Below, piece by piece: positions 8,065 to 16,266 of a stretch of DNA of 64,000 nucleotides. The translations under genes were made by a program, and so were the position numbers. The stretch is from positions 744,001 through 808,000 of the forward strand of contig NZ_FOZK01000001.1 of the NCBI RefSeq assembly GCF_900114435.1, read 5' to 3'. Numbering within the stretch: the stretch's first letter is position 1; the number at the start of each line of letters is the position of its first letter. Source of the stretch: Halomicrobium zhouii. GTDB lineage: Archaea; Halobacteriota; Halobacteria; Halobacteriales; Haloarculaceae. The notes beneath the pieces were generated by a model, which was not told the DNA's origin, did no database searches, and was given only the letters and a program-made list of their open reading frames with translations.

Positions 8065-9168
8065 ATGGCACGGCTGGGGGTCACCGTCCTGGTAGTCGTC
8101 GCGATAGCGGCGCTGTTCGCCGGCGCCAGTGCCGCGGACGGGAACGAGCCCCCGCTCGCGGAGGCCGGCCTCGACCAGACCGTCGACAACGGCACCACGG
8201 TGTACCTCGACGCCGGCGGCTCGGTGGACCCCGACGGCTCCCTCGCCACCGTGTCGTGGGAGATCACCGGTCCGAACGGGACGCCCGTCGACACCGCCGA
8301 CGACGCCAGCGTCCGGACGCAGTTCACGCCCAGCGAGACCGGCAACTACACGGCGAACCTCACCGTCACCGACGACGACGGCGCGACCCGGACCGACACC
8401 CTCTACGTCACCGTCGAGGAGGCCAGCGGTCCGTCGGTGGGGCTGCTCGGCCCTGGCGAGACGTCACCGGACTCGCAGACATCGTTCGTTGTCAACGCCT
8501 CGGCCGGCAGCGCCAACCTCAGCCAGTTGTACTGGATCGAGAACGGCTCGGTCGAACGGACGGTCGACCTCTCCGGCAACAACGAGACCGTGACGGTGAA
8601 CCGGTCGTTCTCCGAGACGAAGCCCTACCGGCTCAACGCGACTGTGGTCGACAGCAGGGGGTACTCGCAAACGACGTCGCTTCTCCTCTACGTCGACTCC
8701 AGTACTGTCCTCGGCGGTTACAGTGACCACGAGCACTGTCCCGACGGCGGGTCGCCGTACTTCGGCTTCGACGGCGAGTTCATCGGCTGTACGCCCGAAT
8801 CCGGGGCGGACATGATCTACGAGGATCATGTGCTGGAACAGAACGGGCAGGAGGGGCTGGATTTGTACGACAATACCGCGGGAAGAATCGTTCAGATGAT
8901 GACTGAGGGAGAGGTTGACGAACTTCAGAAGAACTCTAACGGGGCTCTCACCCGTGATACGGTTAATCAAAATTTTGAGAATACTCTAGTTCCCACACTC
9001 GGCCCTGTTTTCGATTACCAAATTGAAAACCCAGGAAGGAGCCGGTCGGATAATGGCGATTCTTCTGACACATCGTCATCTGAATCTTCCGCTGACTCGG
9101 ATTCGACAGATTCCTCACTACCTCCTATAGAGTCCAGTATACCACCTTCCACACGAAGATACATGTGA
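8065..9168 (+). CDS. Secreted PKD-domain protein
   Basis: This 367-residue protein has a signal peptide (MARLGVTVLVVVAIAALFAG, cut near ASA-AD). A PKD/immunoglobulin-like domain follows at about residues 30-130. It shows AGLDQTVDNGTTVYLDAGGS, DPDG, and TGNYTANLTVTDDDGATRTDT, the classic PKD strands. Residues 130-215 look like a second beta-sandwich domain. The C-terminal 120 residues (YFGFDGEFIGCTPESGADMIYEDH onward) are unlike PKD and end in a Ser/Asp-rich tail. From about 8880 the base composition becomes clearly more AT-rich, matching the gene that follows, so the C-terminal part and the next gene may have been acquired together. Confidence 0.82.
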   Translation: MARLGVTVLVVVAIAALFAGASAADGNEPPLAEAGLDQTVDNGTTVYLDAGGSVDPDGSLATVSWEITGPNGTPVDTADDASVRTQFTPSETGNYTANLTVTDDDGATRTDTLYVTVEEASGPSVGLLGPGETSPDSQTSFVVNASAGSANLSQLYWIENGSVERTVDLSGNNETVTVNRSFSETKPYRLNATVVDSRGYSQTTSLLLYVDSSTVLGGYSDHEHCPDGGSPYFGFDGEFIGCTPESGADMIYEDHVLEQNGQEGLDLYDNTAGRIVQMMTEGEVDELQKNSNGALTRDTVNQNFENTLVPTLGPVFDYQIENPGRSRSDNGDSSDTSSSESSADSDSTDSSLPPIESSIPPSTRRYM

Positions 9169-9178
9169 TTAGAATATA

Positions 9179-9817
9179 ATGACAAATGAGATAATATTAC
9201 AAAATTCGAAGAGTATGATGAAGCTCGTGATTGGATTAGTGATACTAATCGCACCTTTAGCTGGTTGTACTGGTCCAACTGAACCCCCTTCGTCACCTGC
9301 TACCGAAAATGCCACAACTCCATCTCCAGCGACCAGCCCTACCCCCACAGAAGATCGCCGAGTGACCTCTACCCCAACATCTACCCCTGAACTGACCCAA
9401 AAGGAAAAATATGACACTTTCCGAACCGGTTATGTTGAAGGAGTAGAAAACAACGGAGTCAATGTACTTGAAACAAGAATTCACTCTGCAAACAGTACAC
9501 TATACTTAAAGTATGAAATGAAGAATCCGAAAAGTGACTTATATACTGGTCGGGAACGAGAAAATATCTCTCTTGGATATGTGGTTGGTGTAGAACGATT
9601 CATAAGCAAAAACAATTCTGAGGTCAACCAATCTTGGGTACCGAAACGGGTTAATGTAGTTGCTATTACGCCTGCTGGAGAAATTTATGAGACTGCCTAT
9701 ACTACCTATGATCGCGCAATGAAAATGATAACAGGTGATGTGAGTGAAAGAAAATATCTTCTCAAGTATTACGATACGATTGAACCCGGACCGGCCAATC
9801 CGGACTACGAAGACTAA
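9179..9817 (+). CDS. Predicted lipoprotein, AT-rich, unknown function
   Basis: This protein has 212 residues from the ATG at 9179, or 200 from ATG 9215 (MMKLVIG), which gives a more compact signal. A hydrophobic stretch ends in the lipobox LAGC at about residues 27-30. A Pro/Ser/Thr linker (PTEPPSSPATEN..., TSTPTSTPEL) precedes a globular domain of about 140 residues containing YLKYEMKNP and NVVAITPAGEIYETAYTTYDRA. The gene is much richer in A+T than its neighbours, suggesting recent transfer. It starts 10 bp after the PKD gene and is probably co-transcribed. I do not recognise the family. Confidence 0.72.
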   Translation: MTNEIILQNSKSMMKLVIGLVILIAPLAGCTGPTEPPSSPATENATTPSPATSPTPTEDRRVTSTPTSTPELTQKEKYDTFRTGYVEGVENNGVNVLETRIHSANSTLYLKYEMKNPKSDLYTGRERENISLGYVVGVERFISKNNSEVNQSWVPKRVNVVAITPAGEIYETAYTTYDRAMKMITGDVSERKYLLKYYDTIEPGPANPDYED

Positions 9818-9925
9818 TCATCCTCATCTGGTGACGCTATTAATCTAATTTACGCAGACTTTCCACAAGCTCAGAGGACCACCAGAACACAAGCGTTTTC
9901 TCCGGCCCACACCGCCCAACACCTA

Positions 9926-10180
9926 ATGACCGCGTACACCGCCACGGTGACGGTTCGGCTCAAGCGGGGCGTGCTGGACCCCGAAGCCGAGACCACCAAG
10001 CGCGCGCTCGACCGGCTGGGTTTCGAACTCGACGCGTTGCGCTCGACCGACCGCTACGAGATCGACCTCGACGCCGCGGACGCCGACGACGCCGCCGAGC
10101 GGGCCGGCGAGATGGCCGAGCGGCTCCTGGCGAATCCGACCATCCACGACTACGACGTGGAGGTCGAGCAGGCCGAATGA
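9926..10180 (+). CDS. purS: Phosphoribosylformylglycinamidine synthase subunit PurS
   Basis: PurS is the small subunit of FGAM synthase that bridges PurL and PurQ. The 84-residue protein has the family pattern TVRLKRGVLDPEAETTKRALDRLG near the N-terminus and a C-terminal NPTIHDYDVEV. It overlaps purQ by 4 bp (ATGA), so translation is likely coupled. purL is not in the window. Confidence 0.96.
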   Translation: MTAYTATVTVRLKRGVLDPEAETTKRALDRLGFELDALRSTDRYEIDLDAADADDAAERAGEMAERLLANPTIHDYDVEVEQAE

Positions 10181-10854
10181 CAGTCGCCGTCATCCGATTC
10201 GGCGGGTCGAACTGCGACCGCGACTCCGTGCAAGCCCTCGAACATCTGGGCATCGACGCCGAAATCGTCTGGCACGAGGACGGCCTGCCGGCGGACGTCT
10301 CGGGGATCATGCTCCCCGGCGGGTTCTCGTACGGTGACTACCTCCGCGCGGGAGCGATGGCAGCCCGGTCGCCGATCATGGCCGAAGTCCGCGAGGCCGC
10401 GGACGAGGGCGTTCCGGTGCTGGGCGTCTGCAATGGCGCGCAGGTGGGCTGTGAGTCGCGACTGACGCCGGGGGTGTTCACGACCAACGAGAGCGCACGG
10501 TTCCAGTGCGAGCACGTCCACCTCCGGGTGGAGAACGCCGACACGCCGTGGACCAGCGCGTACGAGGAAGGCGAGGTCGTCGAGTTTCCCATCGCCCACG
10601 GCGAGGGTCGCTACGAGATCGACGACAACCGTCTCGACGAACTGGAGTCTGAGGACCGGATCCTGTTCAAGTACTGCGATGCCGAGGGCGAGGTGACGCC
10701 CGAGTCGAACCCCAACGGGTCGAAGCACAACGTCGCCGGAATCGTCGGCGAGCGCGGGACGGTCGCAGTGATGATGCCCCACCCCGAGCGGGCGTCGCTC
10801 CCCGACGTCGGGCCGGTCGACGGCCAGGGCGTCCTGCAGGGCTTCGCGGAGTAG
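10177..10854 (+). CDS. purQ: Phosphoribosylformylglycinamidine synthase subunit PurQ (glutaminase)
   Basis: PurQ is a class-I glutamine amidotransferase that supplies ammonia to PurL. The nucleophile elbow is GVCNGAQVG (Cys at about residue 87). The catalytic His-x-Glu is in MMPHPERAS near the C-terminus. IRFGGSNCDRD and LPGGFSYGDYLRAGA are family signatures. The 225-residue length fits archaeal PurQ. It forms an operon with purS. Confidence 0.97.
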   Translation: MTVAVIRFGGSNCDRDSVQALEHLGIDAEIVWHEDGLPADVSGIMLPGGFSYGDYLRAGAMAARSPIMAEVREAADEGVPVLGVCNGAQVGCESRLTPGVFTTNESARFQCEHVHLRVENADTPWTSAYEEGEVVEFPIAHGEGRYEIDDNRLDELESEDRILFKYCDAEGEVTPESNPNGSKHNVAGIVGERGTVAVMMPHPERASLPDVGPVDGQGVLQGFAE

Positions 10855-10915
10855 TTTTCGACCGCGTACCGGTACGTTCAAACCCGTTCCTCCGGACGTG
10901 TCGGCAAGATACGAG

Positions 10916-11629
10916 ATGTCGCGGCCATCGGTCTCCGTCGACGAACTGGCGAAGCGTTACGGCGACGTGCAGGCGCTGGACAGCGTCTCCTTCGAGGTCC
11001 GACGCGGGGAGATATTCGGCCTCGTCGGCCCGAACGGCGCGGGCAAGTCGACGACCCTTCGGACGCTGGCGACGCTGTTGCACGTCGACGACGGCGACGT
11101 CACCGTTTGCGGCCACGACGTCGAGCAGGAGGCGATCGACGTCCGGGAGTCGATCCGGTACCTGCCCGACGAGGCGGGGGCCTACGAGTCCATCTCGGGG
11201 CGGAAGAACCTCCGGTTCGTCGCGGACTTCTACGGGGACGCCGACGAGTGTCTGGACCGGGGCGTCGAGATGGCCGACCTGGGCGAGCGCATCGACGACG
11301 CCGCGGGCGAGTACAGCAAGGGGATGACCCGCAAGCTACTGCTGGCCAGCGCGCTGATGACCGACCCCGACCTGGTCATCCTCGACGAACCGACGTCGGG
11401 CCTGGACGTGCGCAACTCCCGCAAGGTCCGGGAGATCATCAAGTCATACCCCGACGAGGACCGTTCGGTTCTGCTGTCCTCCCACGACATGCTCGAAGTG
11501 GAGTATCTCTGTGACCGGGTGGGCCTGCTCAACGACGGACAGATCGTCGCCCAGGGGTCGCCCGCGGAACTGCTGGAGCGCTACGACGTGGCCAACCTCG
11601 AGGACGTCTTCATGGAGGTGGTCGCGTGA
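10916..11629 (+). CDS. ABC transporter ATP-binding protein (NatA-like)
   Basis: This 237-residue ATPase has Walker A GPNGAGKST (about residues 37-45), signature YSKGMTRKL (a variant of LSGGQ, as in NatA/CcmA-type proteins), Walker B LVILDEP and the switch His in LLSSHDM. It pairs with the ABC-2 permease 55 bp downstream to form an exporter in the cytoplasmic membrane. The substrate is unknown: Na+, drug or polymer export are all seen in this family. The start at 10916 (MSRPSVSVDELAKRYGDVQA) fits the first beta strand. An ATG 18 bp upstream would only add SARYE. Confidence 0.93.
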   Translation: MSRPSVSVDELAKRYGDVQALDSVSFEVRRGEIFGLVGPNGAGKSTTLRTLATLLHVDDGDVTVCGHDVEQEAIDVRESIRYLPDEAGAYESISGRKNLRFVADFYGDADECLDRGVEMADLGERIDDAAGEYSKGMTRKLLLASALMTDPDLVILDEPTSGLDVRNSRKVREIIKSYPDEDRSVLLSSHDMLEVEYLCDRVGLLNDGQIVAQGSPAELLERYDVANLEDVFMEVVA

Positions 11630-11684
11630 GCGACCGTCGAGAGCGAACGCGACGACGCCGGACCGTCGGTCCGGAGGTGGTCTC

Positions 11685-12926
11685 GTGAGGCCCTTCCTCA
11701 GGCTCGTCTGGAAGGAGGCCCGCGAACTCCTCCGACCCCAGTACATCCTGCCGATACTGCTGATTCCGGTGCTGTTCGTCGGCATGGGGCAGGGGATCGG
11801 CGCGGTGGCTGATTCGGGCGCGGGCGACCCCATCGTCGGCGTCGTCGACAACGACGACGGGGAGTACGGGACCGTTGTCGCCGAGACGCTCCGGTCGGAC
11901 GCGAACGTGAGCTACGAAGGGACGGACCGGGAGGCCGCCATTCGTGAGACGCGGGCCGCCGACGGCGAGTCCGTGGTGGTGATACCCGAGAACTTCTCGG
12001 AGCGGATCGAGAACGGTGAGCGCGGGACTATCCACGTGTACACGGTCACCGACACCGTCAGTCTGTTCGGCGCCGTGTCCTCTGCCGACGTAGAGCGAGT
12101 GCTCCAGCGCGCCGCGACGAACGTCACCGTGGCGAAGACGGGCGCGACGCGGCCCGAACTCGACCCCATCGGCCACTCGTACACGACTATCGTCCGCGGC
12201 GAGCGGATCGATACGTCGCCGGCCCAGTTGTCGGCGACGCTCGCCGGCCAGTTCTTCTTCGTCCCGGCGGTGATCACCGTGACCATCCTCTTCTCCGGTC
12301 AGATGGTGATGAACTCGATGGCCAGCGAGACGGAGAATCGCACGCTGGAGACGCTGTTGACGATGCCGGTGCCGCGCCGCACCATCGTCGCCGCGAAACT
12401 GGTCGGCGGCTCGGCCATCGGCCTGTTCGCCACCGCGGTCTACATGGTCGGTCTGAGCTTCCTCCAGGTCGGCGGCGACTTCGCGGGTGGGACGACCAGT
12501 GCGCTCACGCTCGGCGGGCTGGAATACGTTCTGATCGGCCTCTCGCTGTTCCTGGCGCTCGTCGGGACGCTGGCGCTCGCCCTCTCGCTCGGTATCTTCG
12601 CGGACAGTCAGCAGGGCGCCCAGATGCTACTCCTTCCCCTGGTCGGGCTGACGATGGTGCCCTTTTTCATGACGATGTTCGCCGACTTCACGTCGCTGTC
12701 GCTCCCGATGCAGGCAGTCCTGTTCCTGATCCCCTTCACCCACCCCGTCATCGCGCCCAAGCAGTTGCTGTTCGGCGGGACGGAGCTGGTCGTGGCCGGG
12801 CTCGCCTACGAACTCGTCTTCGCCGCCGGGATGATCTACCTGACTGTCCGACTGTTCGACTCCGACAGACCGATCACTGGTCGCGCCGGCTGGTTCGACC
12901 GGCTCTTCGACCTCGTCCAGCGGTAG
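11685..12926 (+). CDS. ABC-2 type permease (NatB-like)
   Basis: This 413-residue permease starts at a GTG preceded by GGAGGTG. One membrane segment (about residues 17-35) is followed by a large extracellular domain (about 40-180). Five more segments fill the C-terminal half, including FFVPAVITVTILFSGQMVMNSMASETENRTLETLLTMP, the conserved ABC-2 coupling region (ETENRTLE). This layout matches NatB/YhaP-like exporters. It follows the ATPase gene directly. The segment gaggtggtckcgtga occurs at both the ATPase stop and this start. Confidence 0.9.
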   Translation: MRPFLRLVWKEARELLRPQYILPILLIPVLFVGMGQGIGAVADSGAGDPIVGVVDNDDGEYGTVVAETLRSDANVSYEGTDREAAIRETRAADGESVVVIPENFSERIENGERGTIHVYTVTDTVSLFGAVSSADVERVLQRAATNVTVAKTGATRPELDPIGHSYTTIVRGERIDTSPAQLSATLAGQFFFVPAVITVTILFSGQMVMNSMASETENRTLETLLTMPVPRRTIVAAKLVGGSAIGLFATAVYMVGLSFLQVGGDFAGGTTSALTLGGLEYVLIGLSLFLALVGTLALALSLGIFADSQQGAQMLLLPLVGLTMVPFFMTMFADFTSLSLPMQAVLFLIPFTHPVIAPKQLLFGGTELVVAGLAYELVFAAGMIYLTVRLFDSDRPITGRAGWFDRLFDLVQR

Positions 12927-13030
12927 TCCGACGTTTGGTCTCCCGGTAGTCCAGCAGCTGTCCGGCGTCGACGTCGAGAGGATGGGAACGGGGTCATGGA
13001 GCGTGTGACTTTAGCCCTGACCCCTAATTG

Positions 13031-13040
13031 TATAAAATAT
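13031..13040 (+). promoter_or_regulatory. Strong TATA box ahead of a repeat-bearing leader
   Basis: TATAAAATAT stands in an AT-rich pocket after the ABC operon. Transcription starting about 25 bp downstream (near 13060) would make a leader of about 140 nt holding the three 23-bp repeats before the ATG at 13200. Confidence 0.5.
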
Positions 13041-13092
13041 CTGCTGAACTAAAAAACGTGTGGATACCGGGGCGAAAGTGAAAGCGGCGTCT

Positions 13093-13161
13093 GGGACAGT
13101 ATCACGCCCTGACTGGGGTCAGTATCACGCCCAGACTGGGGACAGTATCACGCCCGAACTG
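13093..13161 (+). repeat. Three tandem 23-bp direct repeats in the leader of the next gene
   Basis: Units at 13093-13115, 13116-13138 and 13139-13161 share CAGTATCACGCCC and differ only in a few bases around it. They are head to tail without spacers. The period of 23 is not a multiple of 3, so they are not protein repeats. They lie between a TATA box (13031) and the start at 13200. This looks like a set of operator sites or an RNA-level element. Confidence 0.75.
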
Positions 13162-13199
13162 GGAGAAACGTGGAAACGGCAGGCGTCCGTAGAACGCGT

Positions 13200-13508
13200 A
13201 TGGTCGCGAACTCGGTGGACGAGGCCGAACCGGCGGCGAGCGACGATGAACGCGTCTGGCTCGTCGAGCGGACGTACTCCGACGACGAACAGAATCTGAT
13301 CATCCTCACCTACGCGACGCCCGACGGCCGCCGTGACTACCGGAAGGAGCGCGCGCTCACGAGTTTCAGCGACTCGCGCGGGACGAGCGCATCGTTACTG
13401 GTCCCCCGTTCGAACCTCGGTGCCGTCGAGGACGCGGAGACTCGGGAGCGGTACGCCACCGAAGTCGAACGGATGCGCGACGAACACGAGCCGACGGACG
13501 ACATCTAG
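13200..13508 (+). CDS. Conserved small acidic haloarchaeal protein
   Basis: This 102-residue, strongly acidic protein (MVANSVDEAEPAASDDERVW...) has alternating strands and helices (VWLVERTYSDDEQNLIILTYATPDGRR) and a C-terminal helix (ETRERYATEVERMRDEH). It has no membrane segment or metal ligands. It seems to belong to a small conserved haloarchaeal family, but I cannot name a function. ATG 13200 was chosen because a longer frame would run into the noncoding repeats. Confidence 0.72.
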   Translation: MVANSVDEAEPAASDDERVWLVERTYSDDEQNLIILTYATPDGRRDYRKERALTSFSDSRGTSASLLVPRSNLGAVEDAETRERYATEVERMRDEHEPTDDI

Positions 13509-13605
13509 CACCGCGGATGGAGCCGGTTCTGGTTGCAGATTCGTTCTGCCGAACTCTCTGGTCAGTTGGCGTGTGAAGTGACCGGTAACAATTTAGCAGT
13601 CCTAC

Positions 13606-13788
13606 ATGTCGTTGTTCGGTATGACTGGAGATGAACCGAACGTGAAAGCCATGTTTGCGGGGGTACAAATGACGTTGCTCGCGATCGTCTTTCTCATAGT
13701 GGGCGAATCAATCGATGCCCTTTCTGGAGTGGGATTCCTTCTCGCGGTAGCCGGGACTGCTGTCACCAGTATCGCCATTAAACGATGA
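13606..13788 (+). CDS. Small two-helix membrane protein
   Basis: This 60-residue ORF (or 55 from ATG 13621) has two hydrophobic helices: MFAGVQMTLLAIVFLIVGESI and VGFLLAVAGTAVTSIAI. The C-terminus is basic (KR). Haloarchaea carry many such short membrane proteins. Function unknown. Confidence 0.5.
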   Translation: MSLFGMTGDEPNVKAMFAGVQMTLLAIVFLIVGESIDALSGVGFLLAVAGTAVTSIAIKR

Positions 13789-13917
13789 GTGAAACCTCCT
13801 GTATAGGCCACACGACACGGTCGTGAGAGGTCACTTCACGAGCGCCGTCGCTCTCGAGACAGCGCCCACTCACCTCGCACTCGGCGGGAGCAGGCACAGA
13901 AAGCTGGATTCCGAAAC

Positions 13918-14814
13918 CTACCGCGACCGCGTGGTCACTTCGCAGCCGTCCTCGGTGACGATGAGGGTGTGTTCCTTCTGGCTCACGAGTTCGCCCTGGG
14001 CTTCCTGCAGGACCGGGTAGCCGTGGACGATGTCGTTTTGCTTGAGCCGGCGGAGCGCCATCTTCGCGCGCGGCGAGTCGAGCCACCGGGCCGCGAATGG
14101 GAGCGTCTTGAACTCCTCGGTTATCTGTTCGAGGACCTGCCGGGCGGCGCGGTTGCGCACCGTGCCCTCGCGCTCGAGCGCGAAGATCTCCTCGTCGGTG
14201 CCCTCGTTGACCTTGCCGCCGCCGGTGGTCGCGAACGGTTCGACGGCGACGACGTCGCCGACGTCGAAGGTGGCGCCCTGGGCAATCTCGCGGTTCGGGA
14301 TGTTCGGCTTCGTGTGTTGCTCCCAGTGGCCCAGGCCGTGGCCGGTGAGGTTGACGACGGGGTTGAAGCCGTGGCCCTCGATCTGCTCCTCGATGGCGGC
14401 GCCGACCTCGCCGGTGCTGACGCCCGGCGCGACGGTGTCGATGGCGGCCTCCAGCGCGTCCGCGGGGGCCTGTGCGAGGTCGTCGTTGCCCGAGAGGTCC
14501 ACGGTGACGGCGGTGTCGGCCAGCCAGCCGTCGACGTGGACCCCGATGTCGAGGTTCACCATCTCCTCGCCGAAGGTCGTCTCGTCGTCCTTGCCCGGCG
14601 TCGCGTGGGCGGCCTCGTGGTCGATGCTGATGTTCACCGGGAACGCCGGCTCGCCGCCGAGTTCGCGGATCTCTTCTTCGGCCCACTCGGCGACTTCGAG
14701 GTGCGAGACGCCGACCTCGACCATCTCCGCGGCCTCGTCGCGCACGTCGGCCAGAATTCGCCCGGCTTCGCGGTGTTTCTCGTACTGCTCCGACTCCAGG
14801 TCCACGTCTGTCAT
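13918..14814 (-). CDS. map: Methionine aminopeptidase, type II
   Basis: This enzyme removes the N-terminal methionine from nascent proteins. The 298-residue pita-bread fold shows the di-metal ligands. These are D in LDIGVHVDGWLADTAVT (two Asp), H in GHGLGHWEQH, E in AVEPFATTGGG and a C-terminal E in TVTEDG-like context. The substrate His lies in DHEAAHATPG. The insertion between the metal ligands and the archaeal length indicate type II. Monocistronic, divergent from the glmU-like gene across 258 bp. Confidence 0.95.
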   Translation of the reverse strand: MTDVDLESEQYEKHREAGRILADVRDEAAEMVEVGVSHLEVAEWAEEEIRELGGEPAFPVNISIDHEAAHATPGKDDETTFGEEMVNLDIGVHVDGWLADTAVTVDLSGNDDLAQAPADALEAAIDTVAPGVSTGEVGAAIEEQIEGHGFNPVVNLTGHGLGHWEQHTKPNIPNREIAQGATFDVGDVVAVEPFATTGGGKVNEGTDEEIFALEREGTVRNRAARQVLEQITEEFKTLPFAARWLDSPRAKMALRRLKQNDIVHGYPVLQEAQGELVSQKEHTLIVTEDGCEVTTRSR

Positions 14815-15072
14815 GGCCGGAGTTTCGAGACTGCGGGCCTAATGGTTTGTCGTTGGCGACGCTAGCCAGTTTTGCCAGTCGGATTCACGTGAACCAGCCG
14901 GGCCGATGAGACGCAATGGTGTACCGGGTGTTCCGCTCCGAAGAATTCCCGATCAGTAGCGAGCGCGTTCCACAGAAAACTGGACGAACGGGCGGATTAG
15001 CCACCGTCTAGCGTTCTCGCGAACGGTAGTAGGGACACAACGTTGAAAGTGCCTCCCGCAGTCTACTGGTGT

Positions 15073-16266
15073 ATGAGCGTTCGAACGGCCGTCGTCCTCG
15101 CGGCAGGCGAGGGGACCAGGTTGCGTCCGATGACGCGCAACCGCCCCAAGCCGATGTTGCCGGCGGCGAACCGCCCTATCCTCGAGTACGTCTTCGACGC
15201 GCTGATCGACGCCGGTATCAGCCGAATCGTCGCCGTCGTCGGCTACAAGCGCGACCGCGTCAAGGACTACTTCGGTCCCACGTACCGCGACGTCCCGATC
15301 TCCTACGTCACCCAGGCAAAACAGCTCGGTAGCGGCCACGCCCTCCTCCAGGCCCGCTCCGTCGTCGACGGGCCCGTCCTCGTCGTCAACGGCGACCGCC
15401 TCATCGACGGCGCGACCGTCGCCTCCGTCGTCGACCACTTCGAGGAGGACCAGGACACGCCCGCGCTCGCGGTGATCGAGCGCGCCGACGCACAGCGCTA
15501 CGGCGCGGTCGACCTGCGGGACGGCGACCTCGTCTCCATCGTCGAGAAACCCGACTCCAATCAGTACAGACTGATCAACGGGGGGATCTACGCCTTCCCG
15601 GAGAGTATCTTCGGCGCCATCGACGAGACGCCGCGTTCGGACGGTGAACTCGCCCTGACCGACACCATCGCCCGGCTCATCGAGCGCGGCCGCGTCCGGG
15701 CGATCATGACCGACGGAATGTGGGTCGACGCGACCTACCCGTGGGACCTGCTCGCCGTCGCGCGCGAGGTGCTCGCCCGCGGGCGCGTCGTCGAAGACGA
15801 ACGGGCCGACGGCGTCTGGGTCGACGACTCCGCGACGGTCCACGAGGACGCCACCCTCCAGGGCCCCGTCGTCGTCGGCCCCGATTGCGAGGTCGGCCCC
15901 AACGCCGTCGTCGGATCGAACACCGCGCTGGGCGACAACGTGACCGTCGGCGCGAACGCGACGATACGGAACTCGGTGCTCGACGTGGACGCGCGCGTCG
16001 ACGCGGGCTCGACCATCATCGACGCCGTCGTCGGCCAGGACACCACGCTGGGCGCGAACACCACCATCCCTGGTGGCCCCGCGGACGTCCAGGTCGGTAC
16101 CGACGTCTACGAGGACCAGCGCCTCGGCGCCGTCCTCGCCGACCGCGTGCGGGCCCGTGGCAACGTCTCGCTGTCGCCCGGCACGCTCGTCGGCCCGAAG
16201 GCGACGCTCCACTCCGGCGTGCACGCCTACGGCCACGTCGGCGAGGGCGTGGAGGTGGTGCGATAA
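15073..16266 (+). CDS. glmU: Bifunctional sugar-1-phosphate nucleotidylyltransferase/acetyltransferase (GlmU-like)
   Basis: This 397-residue protein has an N-terminal nucleotidyltransferase domain. Its signature is LAAGEGTRLRPMTRNRPKPMLP at residues about 8-29 (long loop G-x-G-T-R-x-x-P...K). The C-terminal half is a left-handed beta-helix with hexapeptides (VHEDATLQGPVVVGPDCEVGPNAVVG...). Archaeal GlmU-type enzymes acetylate GlcN-1-P and couple it to UTP, giving UDP-GlcNAc. Start at ATG 15073 (MSVRTAVVLAAGEG). The stop TAA overlaps the ATG of the glmS gene by one base, so the two are translationally coupled and likely share the amino-sugar pathway. The exact sugar is inferred from that neighbour. 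Confidence 0.9.
   Translation: MSVRTAVVLAAGEGTRLRPMTRNRPKPMLPAANRPILEYVFDALIDAGISRIVAVVGYKRDRVKDYFGPTYRDVPISYVTQAKQLGSGHALLQARSVVDGPVLVVNGDRLIDGATVASVVDHFEEDQDTPALAVIERADAQRYGAVDLRDGDLVSIVEKPDSNQYRLINGGIYAFPESIFGAIDETPRSDGELALTDTIARLIERGRVRAIMTDGMWVDATYPWDLLAVAREVLARGRVVEDERADGVWVDDSATVHEDATLQGPVVVGPDCEVGPNAVVGSNTALGDNVTVGANATIRNSVLDVDARVDAGSTIIDAVVGQDTTLGANTTIPGGPADVQVGTDVYEDQRLGAVLADRVRARGNVSLSPGTLVGPKATLHSGVHAYGHVGEGVEVVR

Noticed and set aside
13093-13161. Three short repeats considered as a mini CRISPR array
   Set aside because: The units are head to tail with no spacers, and no cas genes are nearby.
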